Shown here: piece by piece, positions 18,125 through 27,645 of the stretch | How positions within the stretch are numbered: position 1 is the first letter of the stretch | How the letters are laid out: every line of letters begins with the position of its first letter | Assembly (NCBI GenBank): GCA_030432195.1 | Contig: JAUIHE010000014.1 | Location: 1 to 34,753, forward strand | Direction of reading: 5' to 3' | Length of the DNA: 34,753 nt | Source: Alphaproteobacteria bacterium | Lineage (GTDB): Bacteria > Pseudomonadota > Alphaproteobacteria > UBA7985 > JAUIBT01 | Notes under the pieces: generated by a model | Databases searched by the model: none | The model's input: the letters and a program-made list of their open reading frames with translations, nothing else | Told to the model about the DNA's origin: nothing | Program-made: the position numbers and the translations under genes

Positions 18125-19030
18125 ATGCGCCGCTACTACTCAGCGCTTTTTGCCCTGTCCGCGCTGCTTTTGGTTTTTGCGTGTCAACCGACGCAAAATG
18201 GTCCGGTGAACTGGCGTCTGGACCCCGAACGCGGGGCTCTGACCCCCAGCGAATGGACCTCGATCCCAGCCTTTATTGTTGATTATACGGCCCAAGATGG
18301 CACGCCGCTGAAGGCTTGGGTCTGGAAGGGCTGGCTGCCAGCCTCACCGACGCTCATGTACCTGCACGGCCCGCGCGGGCATTTGGGCTATTCGGCGCAA
18401 TACCTGCGCTACATAATCGAGCAAGGCCATTCGGTCATCATTCCAGAATACCGCGGCTTTGGACCCAACGAGGGTGAGGCCTCGCTGGACGCCATGATTG
18501 ATGATGCCTTGGGCGCTTACGCTATGGCGCAGCGCGAAGCGACTTTGCCCTCGCAGATCGTCGTCATGTCGCATTCGGTGGGCTCGCTGCCGGCGGCCGA
18601 AGTGGCCAAGGCCTTCCCCAACGTCTTTGGGATGATCCTGATTTCCGCGATGCCAGAAGGCAGCACGCAAAAGGTCAAACAGCAAGATCCGTTGGCCCAG
18701 GCCCTGCAAAATATGGCCGACCAAAACAACCAGGCACGCCAAGGGACAACCACCGTTGCCGAGACCAGCTTTACCGAGATTAAGGTGCCCAAGATCTTTG
18801 TTCACGGTCGCTTGGACAACGTGATGGACTATGCCTCGGCGCACTTGCTGTATGAATCCAGCCCCGGCCCGTCGGCCTTCATCACCTTGGACGATGTCGG
18901 GCACCGCCCCTCAGAGTTTGCTATCGCCAATCTCTATCCCTTGGCGCTGCAAGCCATTACCACCCGCAACATGGCGCTGCTCAAACCCTTGGAGCGTAGT
19001 GGCCTGATCCATGTCGAGGTCAAGTACTAG
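18125..19030 (+). CDS. Alpha/beta-hydrolase lipoprotein
   Basis: 301 aa. A lipoprotein signal peptide (MRRYYSALFALSALLLVFAC) puts Cys20 at the mature N-terminus, so it is a periplasmic-side lipoprotein. The hydrolase fold shows the oxyanion-hole strand TLMYLHGPRGHLG, VIIPEYRGFGPNEGEAS, the nucleophile elbow VVMSHSVGSLPA, the acid strand IFVHGRLDNVMDY, and the final His in DDVGHRPSEF. The layout resembles BEM46/ABHD13-type serine hydrolases. The elbow is S-H-S-V-G rather than G-x-S-x-G (Ser for the first Gly), which small side chains can tolerate. ATG 18125 has TTAGGTG about 8 nt upstream. A strong terminator follows at 19076, so it is likely monocistronic. Substrate unknown. Confidence 0.85.
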   Translation: MRRYYSALFALSALLLVFACQPTQNGPVNWRLDPERGALTPSEWTSIPAFIVDYTAQDGTPLKAWVWKGWLPASPTLMYLHGPRGHLGYSAQYLRYIIEQGHSVIIPEYRGFGPNEGEASLDAMIDDALGAYAMAQREATLPSQIVVMSHSVGSLPAAEVAKAFPNVFGMILISAMPEGSTQKVKQQDPLAQALQNMADQNNQARQGTTTVAETSFTEIKVPKIFVHGRLDNVMDYASAHLLYESSPGPSAFITLDDVGHRPSEFAIANLYPLALQAITTRNMALLKPLERSGLIHVEVKY

Positions 19031-19075
19031 AGCCGAAGGTCGTCCGGCGGTCTGACCGCCAGCCTTCAATCCATC

Positions 19076-19108
19076 AAAGCGAGCGGCGTCCAGTCGCTCG
19101 CTTTTTTT
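19076..19108 (+). terminator. Rho-independent terminator after the hydrolase gene
   Basis: AAAGCGAGCG (19076-19085) and CGCTCGCTTT (19095-19104) form a perfect 10-bp stem with a 9-nt loop, and the T-run continues to 19108. A second hairpin, GGCGGT-CTG-ACCGCC, lies just upstream near 19046-19060. Confidence 0.93.
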
Positions 19109-19215
19109 GTGGGCCTGCTCATTTTCCTGCGACGATCCACATGCACGGTTGAATTTTGCCGCTGGGCGCGCAACATGGCGCGCATGACAGGTGCGACAAA
19201 CATAGGAACGCGGGC

Positions 19216-19872
19216 ATGAGCAGAGTAGTCTTGGTGCGGCACGGGCAAGCCAATGCAGGGGCGGCCAGCGAGGAGGACTACGACCGCCTCAGTGATTTGG
19301 GCCAGCAGCAAGCGCGCTGGTTGGGCGAGTACCTGTCGCGCGTGGACCACGGCGTCGAGCGGATTATTGCAGGCAATCTCAATCGCCAGCGCGATACGGC
19401 GGCGGCGGTTGCCGAACACTTGGGTCTGCCGGTCGCCGAAGATCCGCGCCTGCGGGAGATGAACTATTTTGAGCTGGCGCAGTCGGCCCGCGAGACCATG
19501 AACATAGGCGCCTATACGGGGCGTCAGTCCTTTATCGAGCACTTCCCTCTGGTGCTAGAGGCCTGGGAAGCAGGCAAAATTTCCTGCTCGACGGAAACCT
19601 ACGATGAGTTCGCCAGCCGTGTGTTGAGCGCGCTTGAAGACGCTGAGCGCCAAGACGGCACGATGCTGGTGACCTCGGGCGGGGTGATTGGCGTTGCGAT
19701 CCGCCATATTTTGGGGCTGGACACCCACAGCTTCGCGCACGTGCTGCTGCAGATCAACAATTCCTCGCTGCACCGCTATACGGTGGAGTACGGCCAGCGG
19801 CGTCTGAATTCTTTCAACGCGCTGGCCCATCTGGAGCTGCCCGACCGCGCCCACGCCCGCACCTTTGTTTAG
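19216..19872 (+). CDS. Histidine phosphatase family protein (phosphoglycerate mutase-like)
   Basis: The N-terminus MSRVVLVRHGQANAGA carries the RHG motif with the phospho-accepting His9. The second conserved part is VTSGGVIGVAIRHILGL, the strand where [ST]HGG..R normally sits. Here it reads TSGGVI, so the second catalytic His appears replaced by Ser, as in a subset of the branch. Intermediate blocks NLNRQRDTAAAVAEHLG (the R...R.TA motif) and DPRLREMNYFELAQ fit the family. Length is 218 aa. ATG 19216 has TAGGAA about 8 nt upstream and starts exactly at the family N-terminus. The substrate cannot be predicted. The missing second His makes some uncertainty about full activity. Confidence 0.85.
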   Translation: MSRVVLVRHGQANAGAASEEDYDRLSDLGQQQARWLGEYLSRVDHGVERIIAGNLNRQRDTAAAVAEHLGLPVAEDPRLREMNYFELAQSARETMNIGAYTGRQSFIEHFPLVLEAWEAGKISCSTETYDEFASRVLSALEDAERQDGTMLVTSGGVIGVAIRHILGLDTHSFAHVLLQINNSSLHRYTVEYGQRRLNSFNALAHLELPDRAHARTFV

Positions 19873-19961
19873 ACCTGGATTTCGCGGGCTACCTCATAAC
19901 TAATTGCGAGCAAAACAATAAACCGCTAAGCTATGGCAACTCTTGAGTTCAGGGAGGCAAA

Positions 19962-21860
19962 ATGCGGTTCAAGGCGTTTCGGATCAAAAACTATCGGGGT
20001 ATCAACGACACCACGATCGAATTGGGCCCAAGACCGGGTACGGTCCATACACTGGTTGGCCTCAACGAAAGTGGCAAGACAACGATCCTGGAAGCGATAA
20101 ACAGCTTTCGAAAGGATGTAGACGGCATCCATGCGTTGGCCCAGCAGACGTCGGTTACACCTGCAACAATGGAAGAACTCATTCCAAAACGGAAGAAAGA
20201 TAACTTCAACGACTCGATATCAGTATCTGCGTTCGTTGAATTATCAAGAGATGACATAGAACAAATATCTGATAAATGTCGAAGCGAACACGAATTTCAA
20301 ATTAATTTAGAGACATTTTCAAACTGTCATGAGCTTCGTTTGGTCCATAAATTTGAGAATTCAGAGTACAAAAAAACGAGTATACATTGGAATTCAAAAC
20401 CGGAAATAAAACGTAAAAATGGGCGCAAATTTTTAGAAATTGATCAAGAAGATCGCGAATGGACCATACTAATAAAGCAAATCATAAAATTATTTCCTCG
20501 TGTTGTATATTTTCCAACATTTTTATTTAATTTTCCAGATAATATACAGCTTTGCGGTAAGGACGAAGGTATAAACGGAAATAAATATTTACTGACTATA
20601 ATAAATGAGGCTTTGCATTCTGTTGATGACAAATTAAATATTAAAGATCATATAGTAGATCGAATTAAAAAAGTTTACTCCGCTAGCCCCGGTGATTTTC
20701 AGATGACGTGGCCGAGTACTAGCCAACGAGAGCAAGTTGATATAGTTCTTTCGCGTTTGGCGCAATTGATATCAAACGAGATATTTAGTCGTTGGAAAGA
20801 GGTTCTTGGAGTTGATATTGGCGGAAAAGGATTGGTAATTGAGTCATTTCAAAAACCGGAGGTCACTGGAGACTTGGCGGTATTTTTGAAGCTACGAATT
20901 AAAGATGGGCACAATTTTTATAAAATATCCGAGCGATCTCTTGGGTTTCGTTGGTTTTTCTGTTTTTTACTGTTTACTCGTTTTTTTGAAAAAAACGATT
21001 CTGGTCGATGTGTTTTTTTATTTGACGAGCCGGCATCGAATTTACACGGCATGGCTCAATCAAAATTATTAGAATCTCTGAGAGTAATCGCCGATGGCCG
21101 AAATGACATTATTTACAGCACACATAGTCACCATTTAATCGAGCCACTTTGGTTGGAGTCGACATATGTAATTACAAATGGTAAATTGGTGACAGACTCG
21201 ACCTTCGCTGATCCGGATTTTGGGATTGAAGAATCCGATATAAAGGCTACCAAGTATCGTAGGTTCGTAGGGGAAAATGCGGAGAAGAGCCATTACTTCC
21301 AGCCGATTTTGGATAAACTCCAAGCCAAACCTTCCAAGTTAGAGGCGACACATCGTGGAGTTTTGGTCGAGGGAAAATCGGATTACTATGTGCTGAATTG
21401 GTACAAAAAATACCACAATCCTACTTTGCAATTGGATTTTGTTCCAATTGGCGGGGTTCAAAAGGCCGATGCGCTTTTGTCTCTTTATTTGGGGCTTTGC
21501 TATTCTTTCGTGTTTTTGGTTGATGGCGATGAGGCGGGGAAGAATGCAAAGTCGCGATATTTAGAGTCCTTGCCCATCGAAGAGCAGAATATTGTTCTAT
21601 TGCCAGAATTGGCTGAGAGTGGTTTGAAGGAAATCGAAGATTTAATCAGTGAAGACATGAAATCCGATGTTGCAAAAAAATTTGATGTCCCTCACGCAGG
21701 TAAAAAGCAGCTTCAACGGGCGTTTGCGGAGGCTCTGGCTGCTGACAATAACCTGCCAGATGACCAGGAGACGATCGCAAATTTGGAGCGGGTCTGCTCG
21801 GCCTTGGTGGCGCGACTTGACGCTATGGTGGGTCGGTCGGTAGTGGCGGACGCGACTTGA
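19962..21860 (+). CDS. OLD-family ATPase-TOPRIM nuclease, probable anti-phage defence protein
   Basis: A 632-aa fusion of an SMC/RecF-like ATPase with a TOPRIM domain. The ATPase begins MRFKAFRIKNYRGI and has Walker A GLNESGKTT (residues 33-41), a signature-like SERSLGFRWFF, and Walker B CVFLFDEPASNLH (Asp ~355) followed by YSTHSHHLIE. The TOPRIM part has GVLVEGKSDYYVLNWY (Glu ~470) and FLVDGDEAGKNA (~521), the acidic metal-binding residues of OLD nucleases. The RNA/DNA-cleaving OLD proteins act in phage exclusion. Class 1 OLD proteins stand alone, as here; no UvrD-like GajB partner is adjacent. GGGAGG lies 4-5 nt before ATG 19962. The middle (about 20.2-21.65 kb) is strongly AT-rich compared with both flanks, a sign of horizontal acquisition. 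No transposase or att repeats were found. Confidence 0.88.
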   Translation: MRFKAFRIKNYRGINDTTIELGPRPGTVHTLVGLNESGKTTILEAINSFRKDVDGIHALAQQTSVTPATMEELIPKRKKDNFNDSISVSAFVELSRDDIEQISDKCRSEHEFQINLETFSNCHELRLVHKFENSEYKKTSIHWNSKPEIKRKNGRKFLEIDQEDREWTILIKQIIKLFPRVVYFPTFLFNFPDNIQLCGKDEGINGNKYLLTIINEALHSVDDKLNIKDHIVDRIKKVYSASPGDFQMTWPSTSQREQVDIVLSRLAQLISNEIFSRWKEVLGVDIGGKGLVIESFQKPEVTGDLAVFLKLRIKDGHNFYKISERSLGFRWFFCFLLFTRFFEKNDSGRCVFLFDEPASNLHGMAQSKLLESLRVIADGRNDIIYSTHSHHLIEPLWLESTYVITNGKLVTDSTFADPDFGIEESDIKATKYRRFVGENAEKSHYFQPILDKLQAKPSKLEATHRGVLVEGKSDYYVLNWYKKYHNPTLQLDFVPIGGVQKADALLSLYLGLCYSFVFLVDGDEAGKNAKSRYLESLPIEEQNIVLLPELAESGLKEIEDLISEDMKSDVAKKFDVPHAGKKQLQRAFAEALAADNNLPDDQETIANLERVCSALVARLDAMVGRSVVADAT

Positions 21861-21950
21861 GCCTTGCCGCTTCAAGGCGCCCAAGCCAGATGCGCCCATG
21901 CCATATGTACGCCTGTGTTGGTTGGGCACTGACGTGAATTCGAACAAGCC

Positions 21951-24392
21951 TCAGCCGCGCATGCGCGCACCGTCGGCATCAAACAAGGGCTGGGTCAGTA
22001 AGCGTGCCTTGCGACGTTCGCCCAAGATTTCGATCTCAACTTCCAGGTCATCGCGAATGAAGTCGACCGGCACAAAACCCAGCGCGATCGACTTGCCCGC
22101 ATAGTGCGAATAGCCGCCCGAGGTGCAAAAACCCACCACCGCGTCGTCGATATAGATCGGCTCATAGGCCACAACGTCGGCGTCCAACGCATCGACCTCA
22201 AAGGCGCAGATTTTGCGTTTGGGACCGGCGGCCTTGTCCTGCAACGCGGCGGCCTTGCCGATGAAATTGGAGGCCTTGTTGTAGGCGGTAAAGCGGTCCA
22301 TGCCGGTCTCGGCGGGCATATAATCCGGGCCGAACTCGCGCAGCCATGAGCCAAAGAATTTGTCCAGGCGCAGGCTCATCATGGCACGCATACCAAAGGG
22401 CTTCAGGCCCAAATCGCGCCCGGCCTCCTCCAAGGTCTGATAGAGCTGACGCTGGGCATCCGCACTGACATAGATCTCATACCCCAAATCGCCGGTATAG
22501 GAGACGCGCTGCACCAAGGCGTCTTGCATGCCCACGGCGATGACCTTGGCATCCATAAAGCGGAAGGCCTCAGCCGATACATCCGCGCGGGTGGAGCGGG
22601 CCAAGAGGTCGCGTGCCCGCGGCCCCGCGATCTGAAAGCCAATCCGCCGGGTCGAGACGTTTTCAATCGTAACCCCGGTCTTGGGCAGGTGCTGTTCGAA
22701 CCAGCGCATATGGAAAGCCTGCGCGCCATAGGAGGCGGTGAGCTGAAAGCGGTGCTCGTCCAGGCAGGTGACGGTAAAATCGCCGATCAAGCGCCCTTTG
22801 GGCGACAGCATGGGGGTCAGCGTTAGGCGGCCGGGATGCGGGATGCGGCCCGCCATGATGGTATCCAGCCAAGCCCGCGCGTCAGGACCTGTGACCAGAT
22901 ACTTGCCGAAATTGTGGATCTCATTGATGCCCACGGCCTCGCGCACGGCTTTGACTTCGCGCGCGGTGGCGGCAAAGGCATTGGAGCGGCGAAAGCTGGG
23001 GGTCTCATAGCGCGGCTCGCCCTCGTCGGCGAAATAGTTGACGGCCTCCATGCCATAGGCCGCGCCGAATACCGCGCCTTGCTTGTCCCAAATGTCATAG
23101 GCGGGCGTGGTCTGGAAGGGGCGCGCGACCGGCAGCTCTTCGTTCGGGAAGCCGATGGAAAAGCGGCGCTGATAGTTTTCGCGCACCTTGGCGCGGGTAT
23201 AGCCGGTGGTGATCCAGCGCCCGGCATCGCGGTCGGTACGCAGCTCGCCAAAGCGGGCAACGTCCATGGCAAAGACATCGCGTTCGGGCTCGCCCTCGAT
23301 CATCCATTGCGCCAGCGACAGGCCGACGCCGCCACCCTGGCTGAAGCCCGCCATGACCGCACAGGCGGACCAATAGTTGCGCAGTCCTGGCACGGGTCCC
23401 ACCAGCGGATTGCCGTCGGGCGCGAAGGTGAAGGGGCCGTTGATGATGGACTTGATGCCGGCGCGCTCCAGCACTGGGAAGCGGCGATAGGCAAACTCCA
23501 CCGAATCCGAGATGCGGTCGAGCTGATTTTCCAACAATTCGTGGCCGAAATTCTGCGGGGTGCCATCGACCGCCCAAGGATCACAGCGCTGTTCATAAAA
23601 GCCGATGCACAGCCCACGGCCTTCCTGGCGCAGGTAGGACTCGCCCGCCGGGTCCATGACGTGCGGCAGCTCTTGATCGCGCTCATAGACTTCGGGGGTC
23701 TCTTCGGTGACCAGATATTGGTGCTCCATGGGGTGGAGCGGCAGCATGAGCCCGGCCATGGCGCCCACTTCGCGCGCCCACAGGCCGCCAGCGTTGACCA
23801 GGTGCTCGGCGATAATGGTGCCGTTTTGGGTCACGACCTCCCAGCCTTCCGCGCAAGGACGGGTCGCCAATACGGGATTGCGCAGGACGATCTCAGCGCC
23901 CGCCATGCGCGCGGCCTTGGCATAGGCATGGGTGGTGCCCGACGGATCCAGGTGGCCGTCCAGCGGGTCATAGAGCGCGCCCAAGATGCCGTCTACACTC
24001 GTGATGGGCGACAGCTTTTTGATCTCCTCGGGGCCGACAATCTCGGTCTCCAGCCCCATGTAGCGGTGCTTAGCGCGTTCGGCTTTCAAGAAATCCAGCC
24101 GCTCGGGCGTGTCAGCTAGGGTGACGCCGCCGACGTGGTGCAGGCCACAGGACATTCCGGTCAGCGCTTCTAGTTCACGATAGAGGCGGATGGTGTAGCC
24201 CTGCAGGGCGGCCATGTTGGTATCGGCATTGAGCGTGTGAAAGCCCCCGGCGGCGTGCCAGGTTGAGCCCGAAGTTAGCTCAGAGCGCTCAATCAGCATG
24301 ACATCGTTCCAGCCCAATTTGGTAAGATGGTACAGCACCGAACAACCGACGACCCCGCCGCCGATGACTAGAACTTGAGTGTGGGATTTCAT
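21951..24392 (-). CDS. FAD-dependent dimethylglycine/sarcosine dehydrogenase-like oxidoreductase with GcvT domains
   Basis: An 813-aa protein. The N-terminal DAO-type flavoprotein half has VLVIGGGVVGCSVLYHL (dinucleotide-binding GxGxxG) and SGSTWHAAGGFH, where His46 corresponds to the residue that binds FAD covalently in DMGDH. The C-terminal half is an FAO linker plus a GcvT/aminomethyltransferase fold (FGKYLVTGPDARAWLD, SYTGDLGYEIYV, MRAMMSLRLDKFFGSWLREFGPDY, CTSGGYSHYAGKSIALGFV), which in DMGDH and SARDH passes the one-carbon unit to tetrahydrofolate. Members oxidise N-methylated glycines or related compounds, but the substrate here is not determined. AGGAAGG is about 7 nt before ATG 24392. 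It is divergent from copA and stands alone; no betaine catabolism genes accompany it. Confidence 0.9.
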   Translation of the reverse strand: MKSHTQVLVIGGGVVGCSVLYHLTKLGWNDVMLIERSELTSGSTWHAAGGFHTLNADTNMAALQGYTIRLYRELEALTGMSCGLHHVGGVTLADTPERLDFLKAERAKHRYMGLETEIVGPEEIKKLSPITSVDGILGALYDPLDGHLDPSGTTHAYAKAARMAGAEIVLRNPVLATRPCAEGWEVVTQNGTIIAEHLVNAGGLWAREVGAMAGLMLPLHPMEHQYLVTEETPEVYERDQELPHVMDPAGESYLRQEGRGLCIGFYEQRCDPWAVDGTPQNFGHELLENQLDRISDSVEFAYRRFPVLERAGIKSIINGPFTFAPDGNPLVGPVPGLRNYWSACAVMAGFSQGGGVGLSLAQWMIEGEPERDVFAMDVARFGELRTDRDAGRWITTGYTRAKVRENYQRRFSIGFPNEELPVARPFQTTPAYDIWDKQGAVFGAAYGMEAVNYFADEGEPRYETPSFRRSNAFAATAREVKAVREAVGINEIHNFGKYLVTGPDARAWLDTIMAGRIPHPGRLTLTPMLSPKGRLIGDFTVTCLDEHRFQLTASYGAQAFHMRWFEQHLPKTGVTIENVSTRRIGFQIAGPRARDLLARSTRADVSAEAFRFMDAKVIAVGMQDALVQRVSYTGDLGYEIYVSADAQRQLYQTLEEAGRDLGLKPFGMRAMMSLRLDKFFGSWLREFGPDYMPAETGMDRFTAYNKASNFIGKAAALQDKAAGPKRKICAFEVDALDADVVAYEPIYIDDAVVGFCTSGGYSHYAGKSIALGFVPVDFIRDDLEVEIEILGERRKARLLTQPLFDADGARMRG

Positions 24393-24507
24393 GGCTGCCT
24401 TCCTGCCTTACTGGGTTTGCGGCTTGTTTTTGCCCGCTCAGACTAGCCGCTGGCGCGCGCCTGGCAATCCGATTTGCGGCAAAATCTGTCCTGTTGCTGA
24501 TGTGGCC

Positions 24508-24538
24508 TTGACCTTCCAGTAACTGGAAGGACTATGTT
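24508..24538 (+). promoter_or_regulatory. CueR/MerR-family promoter of copA
   Basis: The -35 TTGACC (24508-24513) and -10 TATGTT (24533-24538) are separated by 19 bp, the abnormally long spacer used by MerR-family activators. Between them CCTTCCAG-TAA-CTGGAAGG (24512-24530) is a perfect 8-bp dyad, very close to the known CueR operator of E. coli copA. The start codon of copA is 42 bp downstream of the -10. No cueR gene is in the window. Confidence 0.88.
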
Positions 24539-24580
24539 GTCTGTATGCGAATGTAACTGGCCGAAAGAAAAGGGCGCACT

Positions 24581-27500
24581 ATGACTGTCACCCAGGATGC
24601 AAACAAAGTTTCACAAACACCAGACGCCTTGCGCTTTGCGGTCGAGGGCCTGTCGTGTGCCTCATGCGTTGGGCGGGCCGAAAAGGCGCTGAGCGGCGTT
24701 GCAGAGGTAACCAGTGCCAGCGTCAATCTGGCGACCAAGACCGCCGAGGTTGAGGGCAATACGTTGAGCGCCCACGATCTTGCAGCCGCCTTGGACGAGG
24801 CGGGCTATCCCGCCGTGCGTCGGTCGGTGAGCCTGGAGATCGAAGGCATGACCTGCGCTTCTTGCGTGAACCGGGTTGAAAAGGCGCTGGCCTCAGCGCC
24901 GGGCGTGGTGAGCGCTGCGGTCAATTTGGCGACCAGCCGGGCAGAAATCGAAGTCTTGGCGGGTGCGCCAAGCCAGGAAGAAGCCAGCATTGCCGCCGCC
25001 ATGCAAGCGTCAACCGAGACCGGGTATCCCGCGCGACGCTTGGGACGCAGACCCACACTCACGTTGGACGGCAGCCGGTTGCGCTTTGCCGTCGAGGGCC
25101 TGTCGTGTGCCTCATGCGTTGGGCGGGCCGAAAAGGCGCTGAGCGGCGTTGCACAGGTAACCAGTGCTAACGTCAATCTGGCGACCAAGACCGCCGAGGT
25201 TCAGGGCACTGCGCTGAGCGCCCACGATCTTGCAGCCGCCTTGGACGAGGCGGGCTATCCCGCCGCGCGTCGGTCGGTGAGCCTGGAGATCGAAGGCATG
25301 ACCTGCGCTTCTTGCGTGAGCCGGGTTGAAAAGGCACTGGCCTCAGCGCCGGGCGTAGTGAGCGCTGCGGTCAACCTGGCGACAAGCCGGGCAGAAATTG
25401 AGGTCCTGGCGGGTGCGCCAAGCCAGGAAGAAGCCAGCATTGCCGCCGCTATGCAAGCCTCAACCGAGACCGGGTATCCCGCCCATCGGCCGGGTATGAG
25501 CGCGGGGTACAGCGCGGCCGATGAAGACCATGTGCCCCTGAGACCGGCAGAACGTCAGGCCAAAGAACGCGCGCTCACGTGGCGCAACTTCGTGATTGCT
25601 GGCGTTTTGACCGCCCCCGTTTTTGTGCTTGAGATGGGCGGGCACTTGATACCGGCATTTCACATGTGGGTGCAGGCCACCATCGGCCAGACGACCAGTT
25701 GGTTGCTGCAATTTGTGCTGACCAGCCTGGTGCTGATCTGGCCGGGGCGCAAATTCTTTCAAAAAGGCCTGCCGGGCCTCATCAAAGGCCGCCCGGACAT
25801 GGATGCTTTGGTCGCGATGGGCGCAGGCGCGGCCTGGCTTTATTCAAGTGTAGCGACCTTCGCCCCTAGCCTGCTGCCAGAAGCGAGCCGGGCGGTCTAT
25901 TTCGAGGCTGCGGCAGTCATCGTGACCCTGATCTTGCTAGGGCGCTTCTTGGAAGCTAGAGCCAAAGGTGAGGCGGGCGCGGCCATTCAAAAGCTTTTGG
26001 ACCTTCAGGCCAAGACCGCTTGGGTCGAACGATCAGGCAGGTTTGTTGAGCTGGCGATAGAAGATGTGACGGTCGGCGATCGCCTGCAATTGCGTCCCGG
26101 CGAGACCGTGGCCGTGGATGGCCGCGTGGTGAGCGGGCAATCCAACGTCGATGAGAGCATGATTTCTGGTGAACCCCTGCCGGTGGCCAAATCCGAAGGC
26201 GACGGTCTGGTCGCGGGGACCATCAATGGTCAGGGCAGCCTGGTCTATCAAGCCGAGGGCGTCGGCAGCGATACCATGCTGGCGCGGATCATCCGTATGG
26301 TCGAGCAAGCCCAAGGCAGCAAGCTGCCCGTGCAAGATTTGGTCAACCGCATCTCGGCTTGGTTTGTCCCGGCGGTCATGGTGATTGCGGCGGCGACCTT
26401 GCTGATATGGGTGCTGGCTGGCGCGCCGATCAATCAAGCGCTGGTAGCCGCGGTGTCCGTGCTGATTATTGCCTGTCCTTGTGCCATGGGCCTTGCGACC
26501 CCGACCTCAATCATGGTGGGGACCGGACGGGCCGCCCAGCTGGGTGTCTTGTTCCGCAAGGGCGCGGCCCTTCAGAGCCTCAATCAGGCTGAAGTGGTGG
26601 CCTTCGACAAGACCGGGACCTTGACACAAGGGCGACCAGAACTCACCCACTTTGAAACCCAGCCCGGCTTTGACGAGGAAGGCCTGTTGGCGCAGGTGGC
26701 ATCAGTTGAAGCGGCGTCCGAACACGCCATCGCCGAGGCATTGGTCCGGGCCGCAAAAGCGCGCGGCCTAGAGCTGCCAGAGCGACAGAGCTTTGAGGCT
26801 GTCCCCGGTTACGGTGTGGTGTCCGAGGTGGCGGATCAGCGCATGACGATCGGCGCGGCACGCCTGATGCAGCGCGACGGCATCGCGCTGGGCGCGCTGG
26901 AAGAACGTGCAGACAGCCTTGCTCATCAAGGTGTTACGCCCTTGTTCGTCGCGGTCAATGGCAAGCTGGCGGCACTGGTTGGCGTCAGCGATCCCCTCAA
27001 GCCCAGTAGTCAAGCCGCTGTCGCGGCCTTGCAGGCCTCGGGTCGAAAGGTGGCCATGATTACCGGTGATGCGCAAGGTACAGCCGAGGCCATTGCCGCC
27101 ACGCTGGGTATCGACAGCGTGCGCGCAGAAGTCCTGCCAGACGGCAAGGTCCGCGCTATCGAAGAATTGCGCGCTGAACATGGCAAGCTGGCTTTCGTCG
27201 GCGACGGCATCAACGATGCGCCGGCCCTGGCATCGGCAGACTGCGGCTTGGCCATGGGCAGCGGCACCGATGTCGCCATTGAAAGCGCCGATGTGGTGTT
27301 GGTGTCGGGCGACCTGTCAGCGGTGACGCGAGCCTTGCAACTGAGCCGTGCGACCATGGCCAATATTCGCCAAAACCTGATCTGGGCCTTTGGCTATAAC
27401 TTGGTGTTGATCCCGGTGGCTGCGGGCTTGCTCTACCCCAGTTTCGGGCTCCAGCTTTCACCGGTCTTGGCGGCGGGCGCTATGGCGGCTTCCAGCGTTA

Positions 27501-27643
27501 TGGTGGTAACAAACGCCCTGCGCCTGCGTTGGGTCGGCCAGCCTGGGAGCGATACCCGGCCCGGAGGCGACGAGCCAACGACGGGGCCAACAACGGGGCC
27601 AATGACGGGCCACGTGGTGGCGCCCGCTTCAGAGGCGGCCTAG
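24581..27643 (+). CDS. copA: Copper-exporting P1B-type ATPase with four N-terminal metal-binding domains
   Basis: 1020 aa. Four HMA domains carry CASC motifs at Cys26/29, 92/95, 176/179 and 242/245. Domains 3-4 are a near copy of 1-2 (see repeat). The P-type core follows: TMs starting at [15 protein letters not shown], the actuator motif ISGEPLPV, the transmembrane CPC ([13 protein letters not shown], Cys632/634) that defines Cu(I) transport, phosphorylation Asp676 in DKTGTLTQG, and [14 protein letters not shown]. The SEHAIAEAL (HP-type) motif of P1B pumps is present. It exports Cu(I) from the cytoplasm and is probably induced by CueR from the promoter at 24508. The C-terminus ends in a low-complexity [12 protein letters not shown] tail. 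ATG 24581 has AAAGGG about 8 nt upstream. The methyltransferase gene begins 2 nt after the stop. Confidence 0.97.
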   Translation: MTVTQDANKVSQTPDALRFAVEGLSCASCVGRAEKALSGVAEVTSASVNLATKTAEVEGNTLSAHDLAAALDEAGYPAVRRSVSLEIEGMTCASCVNRVEKALASAPGVVSAAVNLATSRAEIEVLAGAPSQEEASIAAAMQASTETGYPARRLGRRPTLTLDGSRLRFAVEGLSCASCVGRAEKALSGVAQVTSANVNLATKTAEVQGTALSAHDLAAALDEAGYPAARRSVSLEIEGMTCASCVSRVEKALASAPGVVSAAVNLATSRAEIEVLAGAPSQEEASIAAAMQASTETGYPAHRPGMSAGYSAADEDHVPLRPAERQAKERALTWRNFVIAGVLTAPVFVLEMGGHLIPAFHMWVQATIGQTTSWLLQFVLTSLVLIWPGRKFFQKGLPGLIKGRPDMDALVAMGAGAAWLYSSVATFAPSLLPEASRAVYFEAAAVIVTLILLGRFLEARAKGEAGAAIQKLLDLQAKTAWVERSGRFVELAIEDVTVGDRLQLRPGETVAVDGRVVSGQSNVDESMISGEPLPVAKSEGDGLVAGTINGQGSLVYQAEGVGSDTMLARIIRMVEQAQGSKLPVQDLVNRISAWFVPAVMVIAAATLLIWVLAGAPINQALVAAVSVLIIACPCAMGLATPTSIMVGTGRAAQLGVLFRKGAALQSLNQAEVVAFDKTGTLTQGRPELTHFETQPGFDEEGLLAQVASVEAASEHAIAEALVRAAKARGLELPERQSFEAVPGYGVVSEVADQRMTIGAARLMQRDGIALGALEERADSLAHQGVTPLFVAVNGKLAALVGVSDPLKPSSQAAVAALQASGRKVAMITGDAQGTAEAIAATLGIDSVRAEVLPDGKVRAIEELRAEHGKLAFVGDGINDAPALASADCGLAMGSGTDVAIESADVVLVSGDLSAVTRALQLSRATMANIRQNLIWAFGYNLVLIPVAAGLLYPSFGLQLSPVLAAGAMAASSVMVVTNALRLRWVGQPGSDTRPGGDEPTTGPTTGPMTGHVVAPASEAA
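24629..25482 (+). repeat. Direct duplication of an HMA-domain pair inside copA
   Basis: Two ~404-bp copies (24629-25032 and 25079-25482) repeat at a period of exactly 450 bp, 150 codons. I count about 20 mismatches by eye, roughly 95% identity. A 46-bp linker separates them. Each copy encodes two heavy-metal-associated domains. Confidence 0.95.
27575..27610 (+). repeat. 12-bp tandem repeat at the copA 3' end
   Basis: Three units of CCAAC(A/G)ACGGGG type (27575-27586, 27587-27598, 27599-27610, the last diverged) encode the PTTG/PMTG tail of CopA. It is in frame. Confidence 0.85.
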
Positions 27644-27645
27644 TC

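Noticed and set aside
21861-21878. GCCTTG/CAAGGC hairpin after the OLD-like gene as a terminator
   Set aside because: Six base pairs without a T-run; too weak to call.
22836-24119. 427-aa plus-strand ORF opposite the DMGDH-like gene
   Set aside because: Antisense shadow in a high-GC gene; no domain, while the minus strand has full FAD and GcvT motifs.
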